Assembly: GCA_947458745.1 (NCBI GenBank)
Contig: CANGYQ010000010.1
Location: forward strand, 1-64,000
Length of the DNA: 64,000 nucleotides
Source: Bryobacteraceae bacterium
GTDB lineage: Bacteria; Acidobacteriota; Terriglobia; Bryobacterales; Bryobacteraceae
Direction of reading: 5' to 3'
This document shows, one piece after another, positions 50,791 through 58,215 of this stretch (positions are counted from its first letter, which is position 1; each line of letters begins with the position of its first letter). The position numbers were made by a program, and so were the translations under genes. The notes under the pieces are model-generated. The model did not search any database, was not told the origin of the DNA, and saw nothing but the letters and a program-made list of their open reading frames with translations.

Positions 50791-51096
50791 ATGAACACTC
50801 TAATCATTCTCGTGCTAAGCCAATTCGTCTCCACTCCGGACGCTCGTCTCGCTGGAGCTAGCTACAGTTCAAAAGTCATCGCCGACCTGCCGATGAACCC
50901 GACGACGATTGCCGCCACGCGCAAAGCCGAGTTTGAGCGCCGCTATCAAAAGCTGGTGGCGGCGATGAATACCTTTTCCGAAAAGTACCGTCAGGCCAAC
51001 GGTGAAGTATGGCCCCACAAGGAAGCGGTGGCGGTCCGGAAAGCCTTCCGGGCGCTGGAGCGTGTCGAGCCCGCCTTTGAGATCCCAAAGAATTAG
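50791..51096 (+). CDS. Small exported protein, unknown function
   Basis: 101 aa, ATG start. A short hydrophobic N-terminus (MNTLIILVLSQFVSTPDA) suggests a signal peptide. The rest is helical and charged (RKAEFERRYQKLVAAMNTFS, AVAVRKAFRALERVEPAF). No family recognised. It is transcribed divergently from the SDR, from an AT-richer promoter region. It is followed by 180 bases without a clear gene before the DUF1592 gene. Confidence 0.55.
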   Translation: MNTLIILVLSQFVSTPDARLAGASYSSKVIADLPMNPTTIAATRKAEFERRYQKLVAAMNTFSEKYRQANGEVWPHKEAVAVRKAFRALERVEPAFEIPKN

Positions 51097-51277
51097 CTGA
51101 ACCGCATGCTGGCGCATGGCGGCTTGGCCCAACAGAAGCCCGGACCGGCAAGGGGTGATGGGCATGGTCGTTGTTCCCCGAGTCGCCAGCCCCGTGAATG
51201 CGAACTCGCCGCTGGCAACGATTCTGAGAATCCTGTAACATTGTGAAAGCATTGACCGTCAAGTCAATGAAAACCCC

Positions 51278-53635
51278 ATGGGCACTTGCCGGCAACTTCA
51301 GTCCAGTGTCGCGTCCATCAGCGCGCTGATTTTCGCGATGGAGGCCTTTGGCCAGACCCCCCCGCCACCCGCGTTTGAGCAATCCGTCAAACCCGTCCTC
51401 GCCCGGAGTTGCGCGCCCTGCCACAATGACCGCAACGCCTCCGGCGGCCTGAATCTTGATTCTTTTCAACTGCCTGCCTCGTTAACCCATGCCCGTGATG
51501 GCTGGGAGCGGATTGTCCAGAAGGTCCGCTCCGGTGAGATGCCGCCCAAGGGCTTTCCGCGTCCCAGCCAAGCGGTGCTGGAGGCGATGACCTCGTTCGT
51601 CGAGAGCGAGTTTGAGCGCGCCGACCGCAGCCTCAAACCGGACCCGGGCCGCGTCACTGCCCGGCGTTTAAACCGGAACGAGTATTCGAACACGATTCGG
51701 GATCTGCTGGCTGTCGACTTCCGCGCCAATAAGGATTTCCCCACCGATGATTCCGGCTACGGCTTTGACAATATCGGCGACGTGCTGACCATCTCGCCGG
51801 TGCTGATGGACAAGTATCTGGATGCCGCCGAACGCATCGCGGCTCGCGCGTTGGGTGCGGATCCGCTGCCCGCCAAGCCGCTGGAAGCTGAGTACCACAC
51901 CAAGGACAAGACGATCCGCCGCCTGGACCCATCAAACATTGAAGCAACACACCGTGTGGGTTGGGACGGCGAATACATCATCCGTATCGGCCTTCCGGGC
52001 CAGCGCGCCGAGGATGCCAAGCCGGTGACGCTGGGGTTCTGGATGGACGGGAAGCTGCTGCACACGATGCCGGTAGAAACCAAGCCGTCCAAGCTGGTCT
52101 ACTTCAATCCTTATTCCGAGGAAGAGTTCCGCCTGATCCTACCCGAAGGAGACCATGTCTTCCGCGCTGGTTTCATCGACGACCCGTTCATCAAGACGCT
52201 GCCCGCCGGCGACGCTTACTCCGACAAGAAGAACAAGTTCCTGAACATGATCAAGTTCGTGGGACCGTTCCCGGCCAAGGTGGAAAAGATCAGCCGCAAG
52301 AAGATCCTGTTGTGCGATCCGCAAACGGGCACGGCTGCCGTGCGCCAGGCATGTGTCGATCGAATCCTCGCCACCGTTGCTCGCCGCGCCTACCGCCGCC
52401 CGGTGGCCAAGGCCGAAGTTGCGCAGTTGAGCAAGTTTGTGGGCCTGGCCCAGAGCGAAGGCTTGTCGACGGAGCAGGGCATTCAGCTGGCGCTGCGGGC
52501 TATCCTGGTTTCGCCGCATTTCCTGTTTCGCATTGAACGCGATGCGGACCCGCTGGACCCGCAGAAGGTCCACCTGGTTTCGAACCTCGAACTCGCCTCC
52601 CGGCTCAGCTATTTTCTGTGGAGCTCGACGCCCGATGAAGAGTTGCTGGCTCTGGCCGAGCAAAACAAGCTGCGTGCCCCCGGCGTGCTGACAGCGCAGG
52701 TCACCCGCATGTTGGCGGACCCCAAGGCCGCGGCACTGGCCGACAACTTTGCTGGGCAGTGGCTGGAGATCCGGAATCTGGATAGCGTCAAGCCTGATCC
52801 GCAGAAGTTCCCCGAATGGGGCCCGGAACTGCGGGACGCGATGAAGATGGAGACGCGGTTGTTCTTCCAGTCGATGTTGACGGAAAACCGGCCGCTCGCA
52901 GAATTTCTGTCCGCCCGCCACACCTTCCTGAATGAGCGTTTGGCCAAGCACTACGGTATCCCGAGCGTTGTTGGCCCAGACTTCCGGCGGGTCGAGCTTT
53001 CCACCGACCAGCGCGGCGGCCTCCTCAGCCACGCGAGCGTGCTCACCGTCTCCAGCTACCCCACGCGCACGTCGCCCGTCATCCGCGGCAAGTACGTCCT
53101 GCAGAACATCCTGGGTGCTCCGCCGCCGCCCCCGCCGCCCGATGTGCCGGTGCTGAATGAAGAGGAAGTGGGCGTGGCCGGTTCGCTGCGGGATCGCCTG
53201 GAAAAGCACCGGTCCAGCGCAATGTGCGCCTCGTGCCACAACCGCATGGACGTGCTCGGCTTTGGGCTTGAGAATTATGACGGCATTGGCCAGTGGCGCG
53301 CCATGGATGGCAAGTTCAAGATCGACGCCGGGGGCACGATGCCCAATGGCAAGAGCTTCGCGACGCCGGCCGAAATGTCGCAGGCATTGACCGGCGAACT
53401 GCCCGAGTTTGCCCGCTGCCTCACGGAAAAAATGATGACCTATGCGCTAGGGCGCGGCATGGAGCGATATGATCGTGGAGCCGTGCGTGACCTGGTGAAG
53501 AAGCTTTCCGCCAATAATTATCCGTTCCGCGACCTCGTTTTCGAGATCGTCCAAAGCCTGCCCTTCCAATCCCGGCGGGGCGAACAACCGCGTACGTCCA
53601 CCACTCCCAAAGCCAAGGAGATCGCTGCCCGATGA
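51278..53635 (+). CDS. DUF1592/1588/1587/1585/1595 protein with c-type-heme-like motifs
   Basis: 785 aa, ATG start, N-terminal hydrophobic segment ending SALIFAMEAFGQ. A cytochrome-c-like N-domain holds CAPCH (Cys45, Cys48, His49). Then come DUF1587 (RLNRNEYSNTIRDLLAVD), DUF1595 and DUF1592 (FLFRIERD, SRLSYFLWSSTPDEELL), DUF1588 (GLLSHASVLTVSSYPTRTSP, and a second CxxCH as CASCHNRMD, GFGLENYD) and DUF1585 at the end. This is the planctomycete/acidobacterial export module; two CxxCH sites may bind heme, but this is untested. The stop overlaps the start of the DUF1552 gene (ATGA), the standard partner. Confidence 0.93.
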   Translation: MGTCRQLQSSVASISALIFAMEAFGQTPPPPAFEQSVKPVLARSCAPCHNDRNASGGLNLDSFQLPASLTHARDGWERIVQKVRSGEMPPKGFPRPSQAVLEAMTSFVESEFERADRSLKPDPGRVTARRLNRNEYSNTIRDLLAVDFRANKDFPTDDSGYGFDNIGDVLTISPVLMDKYLDAAERIAARALGADPLPAKPLEAEYHTKDKTIRRLDPSNIEATHRVGWDGEYIIRIGLPGQRAEDAKPVTLGFWMDGKLLHTMPVETKPSKLVYFNPYSEEEFRLILPEGDHVFRAGFIDDPFIKTLPAGDAYSDKKNKFLNMIKFVGPFPAKVEKISRKKILLCDPQTGTAAVRQACVDRILATVARRAYRRPVAKAEVAQLSKFVGLAQSEGLSTEQGIQLALRAILVSPHFLFRIERDADPLDPQKVHLVSNLELASRLSYFLWSSTPDEELLALAEQNKLRAPGVLTAQVTRMLADPKAAALADNFAGQWLEIRNLDSVKPDPQKFPEWGPELRDAMKMETRLFFQSMLTENRPLAEFLSARHTFLNERLAKHYGIPSVVGPDFRRVELSTDQRGGLLSHASVLTVSSYPTRTSPVIRGKYVLQNILGAPPPPPPPDVPVLNEEEVGVAGSLRDRLEKHRSSAMCASCHNRMDVLGFGLENYDGIGQWRAMDGKFKIDAGGTMPNGKSFATPAEMSQALTGELPEFARCLTEKMMTYALGRGMERYDRGAVRDLVKKLSANNYPFRDLVFEIVQSLPFQSRRGEQPRTSTTPKAKEIAAR

Positions 53636-54990
53636 CCACTGGAAAACTGCTCACCGGCAAATCGTTGCCCCGCCGCACCCTGTTGCGCGGCATGGGGGCC
53701 GCCGTCGCGCTGCCGTTCCTGGACGCGATGACGCCCGCCATGGCCGCCACCAGCAAAGCCACCGGGCCCGTGCGCATGGCCTTCGTCTACGTGCCCAACG
53801 GCATCGACATGCGAAATTGGACGCCGCAGGAAGAAGGTCCGCTCACCGCTGAGCTGCCGCGCATCCTGAAGCCGCTGGAGCCGTTCAAGCAGGACATCAC
53901 GGTGTTGAGCAATCTGACGCACAACAACGGCCGGGCGCTGCTGGATGGTGCGGGCGACCATGGCCGCTGCTGCGGTGCCTATCTGACGGGCGTGCAGCCC
54001 CGCAAGAGCTATGTCGACATCAAGGCCGGCATCTCCTGCGATCAGATCGTGGCCAACCAGCTCGCCAGCAAGACTCGGTTTCCCTCGCTCGAAGTCGGTC
54101 TCGAAGACGCGCGCCAAGCCGGCGATTGCGATTCGGGTTACTCCTGCGCGTACACGAACAACCTCGCCTGGCGCAGCGAAACGCAGCCGCTGCCGCCCGT
54201 GCTCGACCCCCGCGCGCTGTTTGAGCGCCTGTTCGGCAAAGGTGCGGAGCTGAGCCCGGAAGCGCGGGTCCGCGAAGGCAAGTTCCGCCGCAGCATCCTC
54301 GATTTCGTCACCGGCGACACCAAGAAGCTGCAATCAACGCTGGGCCCGACGGACCAGCGCAAGCTGGACGAGTACTTGTCGTCGATCCGCGAGATTGAGC
54401 GGCAGCTGGAACGCGCCGAAAAAGACAACGCGCAGATCAACCCCGGCATGCCCAAGCCCTACGGTGTCCCGGCCGATTTCGCCGAGCACTTCAAGCTGAT
54501 GACGGACATGATCACCGTCGCCTTCCAGTCCGACATGACGCGCGTGTTGACGTTCCTGGTGACGCGTGAGGGCACTTCGCGCGCCTATCGCGAGATCGGC
54601 ATTCCCGACGGCCACCACCCGCTGACGCACCACATGAACAATCCGGCGATGATCGAGAAGGTGACGCAGATCAACACCTACCACGTACAGCAGTTCGCGG
54701 GCTGGATGGAGAAGCTGAAGTCGATCAAGGAAGGCGACGGCAACCTGCTGGACAACTCCATGATCGTCTATGGCGCTGGTCTTTCCGACGGTAACCGCCA
54801 CACGCACGAAGATCTCCCCACGCTGATCGCGGGTCGGGGTGGCAACTACATCAAGTCCGGCCGCCGCATCGTCTACCGCCGCGAAACGCCGATGTCGAAC
54901 ATGTTCATGACCATGATGGACCGCATGGGCGTGCCGGTGGAGCACTTCGGCGACGCCACGGGTCCGCTGCCGGGCCTGGACCTGGCCTAA
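53632..54990 (+). CDS. Tat-exported DUF1552 protein
   Basis: 452 aa. It begins with a twin-arginine signal (LPRRTLLRGMGAAVALPFLD). The body has DUF1552 features (AFVYVPNGIDMRNWTP, VLSNLTHNNG, RCCGAYLTG) and a late YGAGLSDGNRHTHEDLPTL segment with metal-binding-like His and Asp, similar to the DUF1501/alkaline-phosphatase-like fold. It is encoded with the DUF1592 protein by an ATGA overlap, the well-known pair of unknown function in Planctomycetes and Acidobacteria. It probably acts folded in the periplasm. Function unknown. Confidence 0.93.
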   Translation: MTTGKLLTGKSLPRRTLLRGMGAAVALPFLDAMTPAMAATSKATGPVRMAFVYVPNGIDMRNWTPQEEGPLTAELPRILKPLEPFKQDITVLSNLTHNNGRALLDGAGDHGRCCGAYLTGVQPRKSYVDIKAGISCDQIVANQLASKTRFPSLEVGLEDARQAGDCDSGYSCAYTNNLAWRSETQPLPPVLDPRALFERLFGKGAELSPEARVREGKFRRSILDFVTGDTKKLQSTLGPTDQRKLDEYLSSIREIERQLERAEKDNAQINPGMPKPYGVPADFAEHFKLMTDMITVAFQSDMTRVLTFLVTREGTSRAYREIGIPDGHHPLTHHMNNPAMIEKVTQINTYHVQQFAGWMEKLKSIKEGDGNLLDNSMIVYGAGLSDGNRHTHEDLPTLIAGRGGNYIKSGRRIVYRRETPMSNMFMTMMDRMGVPVEHFGDATGPLPGLDLA

Positions 54991-54997
54991 GAGAGCC

Positions 54998-56014
54998 ATG
55001 CAGTTTCCCGGTGCTGGCAAGCCCCCCGTGGGCGTGATCTTTGATGCCGACACGGGCGCCGGAATCGACCAGGCGCTGGCGTTGGCGCTGCTCTATGGGT
55101 TGGATGGCAAGAATGAGTGCCGCGTGGCCGCCCTCACGTCCAGCAACCCGGCGCTCGAATCAGCGCAGTACATGGACGCGGTGGGTCGCTTCTATGCCGG
55201 GGCGGTCAGCGCCGCTTTTGCGGCAGTCGGTCGCCAACTTCCAGTCGCCTTGGCCACCGAGGGTCCGGCGATCAAGTCGCCGATGCTGCTGGGTCCGCTC
55301 AGCCTGAAGAAGCCGGACGGGACGCTGGTGCACTTCCACAACGTGCAGCGGATGCTCGACACCGCCGAGCCGCGAGCCGTTATCCGCAACGCCCTGACCG
55401 CCCAGTTCGACGAGAACGCGGTGATCGTCTGCGCCGGGCGCGCCACCAACATCGCCGCGGCCCTGGCCTTGCCCGGCTTCAAGCCCTGGGCGGCGCAGAA
55501 GGTCCGGCAATTGGTGATGACTGAACACGGCCTGGCCACCGACATCCCCGCCGCCCGCGCCGTGCTAGCCACCTGGCCCGGTCCGGTCGTCATTGTCCCC
55601 GACGCCGCCAGCGCCTCCACCCCCTACCCGGCCGCGAGCATCGAGAAAGATTTCGCCTGGTCGACCGCCCACCCGGTAGTCGACGCCTACCGCGCCTACA
55701 AACCCATGCCCTACGACGCGCCCAGTTGGTCTCTGGCCGCCGTTCTGTATGCGGTCCGCGCGAAGGAAGGCTACTTCAAGCTCTCCGAACCCGGAACCGC
55801 CTCGCTCTCCGCCGACGGCAAGCTGACCTTCGCGGCCACTGCCAACGGCCCCCACCGCCAGCTGCTCGCCGACGCGTCGCAACAAGCCCGGGTGCTGGAG
55901 GCGTATACGACGCTCGTCAGCGCCAAGCCCGTCCCTCGCGCGCCTCGCTTCCGCCCGCCTGCTCAGAAGGTGGAAGAGAAAAAGGCTGAGCCCGTCAGGC
56001 CGGCCACGCCGTAG
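54998..56014 (+). CDS. Nucleoside-hydrolase-like protein with altered calcium site
   Basis: 338 aa, ATG seven bases after the DUF1552 stop, so the third gene of that operon. The N-terminus GVIFDADTGAGIDQALALALL aligns with the nucleoside hydrolase motif (Asp-Thr-Asp-Met-Gly-Asn-Asp-Ile-Asp-Asp) but two Asp positions are Gly22 and Gln25; Asp16, Asp18 and Asp24 remain. Other family-like pieces are VIVCAGRATNIAAALAL and VVIVPDAAS. Loss of Ca2+ ligands makes ribosidase activity doubtful. No clear signal peptide. The tail is Lys/Pro-rich. Confidence 0.75.
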   Translation: MQFPGAGKPPVGVIFDADTGAGIDQALALALLYGLDGKNECRVAALTSSNPALESAQYMDAVGRFYAGAVSAAFAAVGRQLPVALATEGPAIKSPMLLGPLSLKKPDGTLVHFHNVQRMLDTAEPRAVIRNALTAQFDENAVIVCAGRATNIAAALALPGFKPWAAQKVRQLVMTEHGLATDIPAARAVLATWPGPVVIVPDAASASTPYPAASIEKDFAWSTAHPVVDAYRAYKPMPYDAPSWSLAAVLYAVRAKEGYFKLSEPGTASLSADGKLTFAATANGPHRQLLADASQQARVLEAYTTLVSAKPVPRAPRFRPPAQKVEEKKAEPVRPATP

Positions 56015-56040
56015 GTAATTGGGGACGGCCCGCTCGTGGC

Positions 56041-56151
56041 CTACTTCAGACCCGCGCGAATAGCTTGCTTCAAGACTGTCTGGTAGCCAACGCCCAGCTT
56101 GGTCGCGATGGCATGAGCCCGCTGCAGGCAACGCACTCGGCGCTGCTGGTG
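56041..56151 (-). pseudogene. Remnant of a CopG/BrnA-like antitoxin C-terminus
   Basis: On the minus strand, 36 codons end at TAG 56041-56043 with RAHAIATKLGVGYQTVLKQ followed by AIRAGLK. This is the typical C-terminal motif of small CopG/BrnA-type antitoxins (GVGYQTLLK). An in-frame stop lies upstream at 56152-56154, so only the end of the gene is left. It lies beside a PIN toxin-antitoxin pair. Confidence 0.5.
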
Positions 56152-56167
56152 GATCTACAATGAGGTG

Positions 56168-56347
56168 ATGGCGAAAGTAGCGGACAAACCTACAGTGGCG
56201 AAGCCCCGCAAGGCAAAGCCCGCAGTTTCCAAACTGGGCCGGGATTTGCGGCGGATCAGCGATCAGATTAAGGCCTCCGGGGAGCACATGCTTACGCGTG
56301 AGGAGCTCGAGCGAGAGATTGCCGATCTGCGCGCCGGTAGATTCTGA
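56168..56347 (+). CDS. Putative antitoxin of a VapBC-like pair
   Basis: 59 aa from ATG 56168 (a GTG precedes it by one codon). The N-terminus is Lys/Pro-rich and basic, suited to DNA binding; the C-terminal half, SGEHMLTREELEREIADLRAG, is an acidic amphipathic helix such as antitoxins use to clamp a PIN toxin. No standard AbrB, PHD or RHH domain is obvious. It overlaps the reading frame of the PIN protein that follows, the normal TA arrangement. Identity rests mainly on size and context. Confidence 0.65.
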   Translation: MAKVADKPTVAKPRKAKPAVSKLGRDLRRISDQIKASGEHMLTREELEREIADLRAGRF

Positions 56348-56756
56348 GGCAACGGTCCGGACCTTTATCGACTCCGGGGTACTGATTGCTGCCATGCGAT
56401 CAGCAGGACGGGAACGCGAGCGCGCGTTAGCGCTTCTCGAAGAACCGGGGCGAGTGTTTCTAACCAGTCCCTTTGTCTATTTGGAAGTAGTACCAAAGGC
56501 AACACACTTCAAACGGTTTCTCGATATTGCCTTCTATCAGCGATTCTTCGAGACCGCTGAATCTTTCGCGAGTGTCGAAAACATCGAAGCTGTCGCCCGA
56601 GCGGAAGCTCTGCGCACGGGGCTGAGCGCGATGGACGCGCTCCATGTTGCTGCCGCTTTTCTCGCCAGCGCTGATGAATTCATCACGACCGAAAGACCGG
56701 AACGGGCCATCCATCGCACCACGCTGGTTAAGATGGTCAGCCTGTTTGACTCCTAG
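56298..56756 (+). CDS. PIN-domain toxin (VapC-like ribonuclease)
   Basis: Up to 152 aa; the start is uncertain, GTG 56298 overlapping the antitoxin by 50 bases or TTG 56319. The PIN domain begins at TFIDSGVLIAAMR (first catalytic Asp), continues with FVYLEVVPKA (Glu), LSAMDALHVAAAFLASADEF (third Asp) and ITTERP (fourth acidic site, Glu for Asp). PIN toxins are Mg2+-dependent RNases cutting tRNA or rRNA. All acidic positions are filled, so it may be active. Paired with the small gene before it. It ends two bases from the convergent DUF1501 gene. Confidence 0.85.
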   Translation: MRSSSERLPICAPVDSEATVRTFIDSGVLIAAMRSAGRERERALALLEEPGRVFLTSPFVYLEVVPKATHFKRFLDIAFYQRFFETAESFASVENIEAVARAEALRTGLSAMDALHVAAAFLASADEFITTERPERAIHRTTLVKMVSLFDS

Positions 56757-56758
56757 CC

Positions 56759-58210
56759 CTACCGCAGGATCTTCTCGATTGGCCCTGTGCCTTCCTCGAT
56801 CAAGTGGAATGCCCGGCCGTTCAGGGTGAAGTCCATCTTCTTGTAGTTGAGGCCCATCTGCTTCAACACAGTCGATTGCAGGTCGCTGATGTAGTGGGGA
56901 CTTTCGACGGCTTTGTAGCCGACTTCGTCGGTGGCGCCTTCGATCACTCCACCCTTCACGCCGCCGCCGGCGAGGAGTGTGGAGAAGCCTTTGCCGTTGT
57001 GATCGCGGCCGGTGGTGTTTTGTGACCACGGCGTGCGGCCGAATTCGCTGGTGAGCACGACCAGCGTCTGGTCCAGCAGGCCGCGCTGCTTCAAGTCGCG
57101 GATTAAGCCGGAAACTGGCTTGTCGATCGAGCGGCAAAGGGGCTCGTGCGTCTTCATGTCGCCGTGCGCGTCCCAGCTGCCGTTGCCGCCGCCGGCGTGG
57201 CACAGCTGGATGTAGCGGACTCCGTTCTCCACTAGGCGCCGGGCCAGCAGCAGCTGACGGCCGAAGTCGTCCGTCTCGGGGGCGCCGATGCCATACAGCT
57301 CCTTGACGTGCTCCGGCTCCTGCTTGAAGTCGACAATCGCTGGAGCCTTCAGCATCATCGTGGCCGCTAGTTCATAAGCGCGGACTCGCGCGGCGACGGC
57401 GGTTTCCAGTGCGTAATCCTGCCGGAACTGCTGGTTGAGTTCGGAGAGCAGCTGCATCTGGCGGTCGCGTTCGGCGCGATTGGAACTCGATGGAGGCAGC
57501 AGATCGGGAATCGGCACATCGCCCGGCTGAAACGGCGTGGCGGAATAGGCCGCGCCCAGGTAGCCGCCCATCAACTGCACTGGTGACGACGGGCGCCCGA
57601 TGTTGACGAACGCCGGTAGATCCTTGTTGGCGGTGCCGAGCGCGTAGGTCACCCAACTGCCCAGGCTGGGGTGCTCAAACTGGCGGATCGGCTTGCCGGT
57701 GGTATGCTCAATGACGGCTGGGAAGTGGTTGGTCTGGTGGCAGTACATCGACCGGACCACGGCGAACTCGTCGATCACTTCACCGATGTGCGGGAACCAG
57801 TCCGAGACCGGAATGCCGCTCTGGCCGTAGTTTTTGAAGGTCCGCAGGATCGGGATCACCGGGCGCTTCATCTCGGCGTTGTTGTCGCCGAAACCGATGG
57901 CATCCATCAGCTTGCCCGCGTGCTTGTTGTCCTTGGGATCAAACGTATCGATGTGGCTCATGCCGCCACAAAGGAAGATGTAAATTACTGACTTGGCGCG
58001 CGGCTCCCCGACGAGTTTGGCCTCCGGCATCCGGCCGTCGGCAGCCCAGAGAGAGCCGATGGCCGTTCCCAGAAAGCCATTGGCCATCTGCCACAAGAAC
58101 CGCCGCCGGCCTGTGCCGGCCTCGATCTGAGCAGCGCCGGCCTCGATCTGAGCAGTGCCGCCATCAACTTGACCACAAGGGTAGAGATCACGAAATCCGG
58201 GCATCTTCAT
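56759..58210 (-). CDS. Tat-exported DUF1501 protein
   Basis: 483 aa, ATG start. A twin-arginine segment GRRRFLWQMANGFLGTAIGS lies at residues 34-53, after an unusually long n-region holding two copies of AQIEAGA/T. The body has DUF1501 features: SVIYIFLCGGMSHIDTFDPK, EFAVVRSMYCHQTNH, VIEHTTGKP, VRYIQLCHAGGGNGSWDAHG, LTSEFGRTPW and TGRDHNGKGF, a sulfatase/alkaline-phosphatase-like fold. It pairs with the DUF1549/1553 gene just upstream (5-base gap), the standard planctomycete/acidobacterial pair of unknown function. Periplasmic. Confidence 0.93.
   Translation of the reverse strand: MKMPGFRDLYPCGQVDGGTAQIEAGAAQIEAGTGRRRFLWQMANGFLGTAIGSLWAADGRMPEAKLVGEPRAKSVIYIFLCGGMSHIDTFDPKDNKHAGKLMDAIGFGDNNAEMKRPVIPILRTFKNYGQSGIPVSDWFPHIGEVIDEFAVVRSMYCHQTNHFPAVIEHTTGKPIRQFEHPSLGSWVTYALGTANKDLPAFVNIGRPSSPVQLMGGYLGAAYSATPFQPGDVPIPDLLPPSSSNRAERDRQMQLLSELNQQFRQDYALETAVAARVRAYELAATMMLKAPAIVDFKQEPEHVKELYGIGAPETDDFGRQLLLARRLVENGVRYIQLCHAGGGNGSWDAHGDMKTHEPLCRSIDKPVSGLIRDLKQRGLLDQTLVVLTSEFGRTPWSQNTTGRDHNGKGFSTLLAGGGVKGGVIEGATDEVGYKAVESPHYISDLQSTVLKQMGLNYKKMDFTLNGRAFHLIEEGTGPIEKILR
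58115..58156 (-). repeat. 21-base tandem duplication in the DUF1501 Tat leader
   Basis: Two head-to-tail 21-base units (58115-58135 and 58136-58156) differ at the last base only. In the minus-strand frame each codes for Ala-Gln-Ile-Glu-Ala-Gly-Ala/Thr, lengthening the n-region of the twin-arginine signal by seven residues. It looks like a recent slippage duplication. Confidence 0.85.
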
Positions 58211-58215
58211 TCCAC

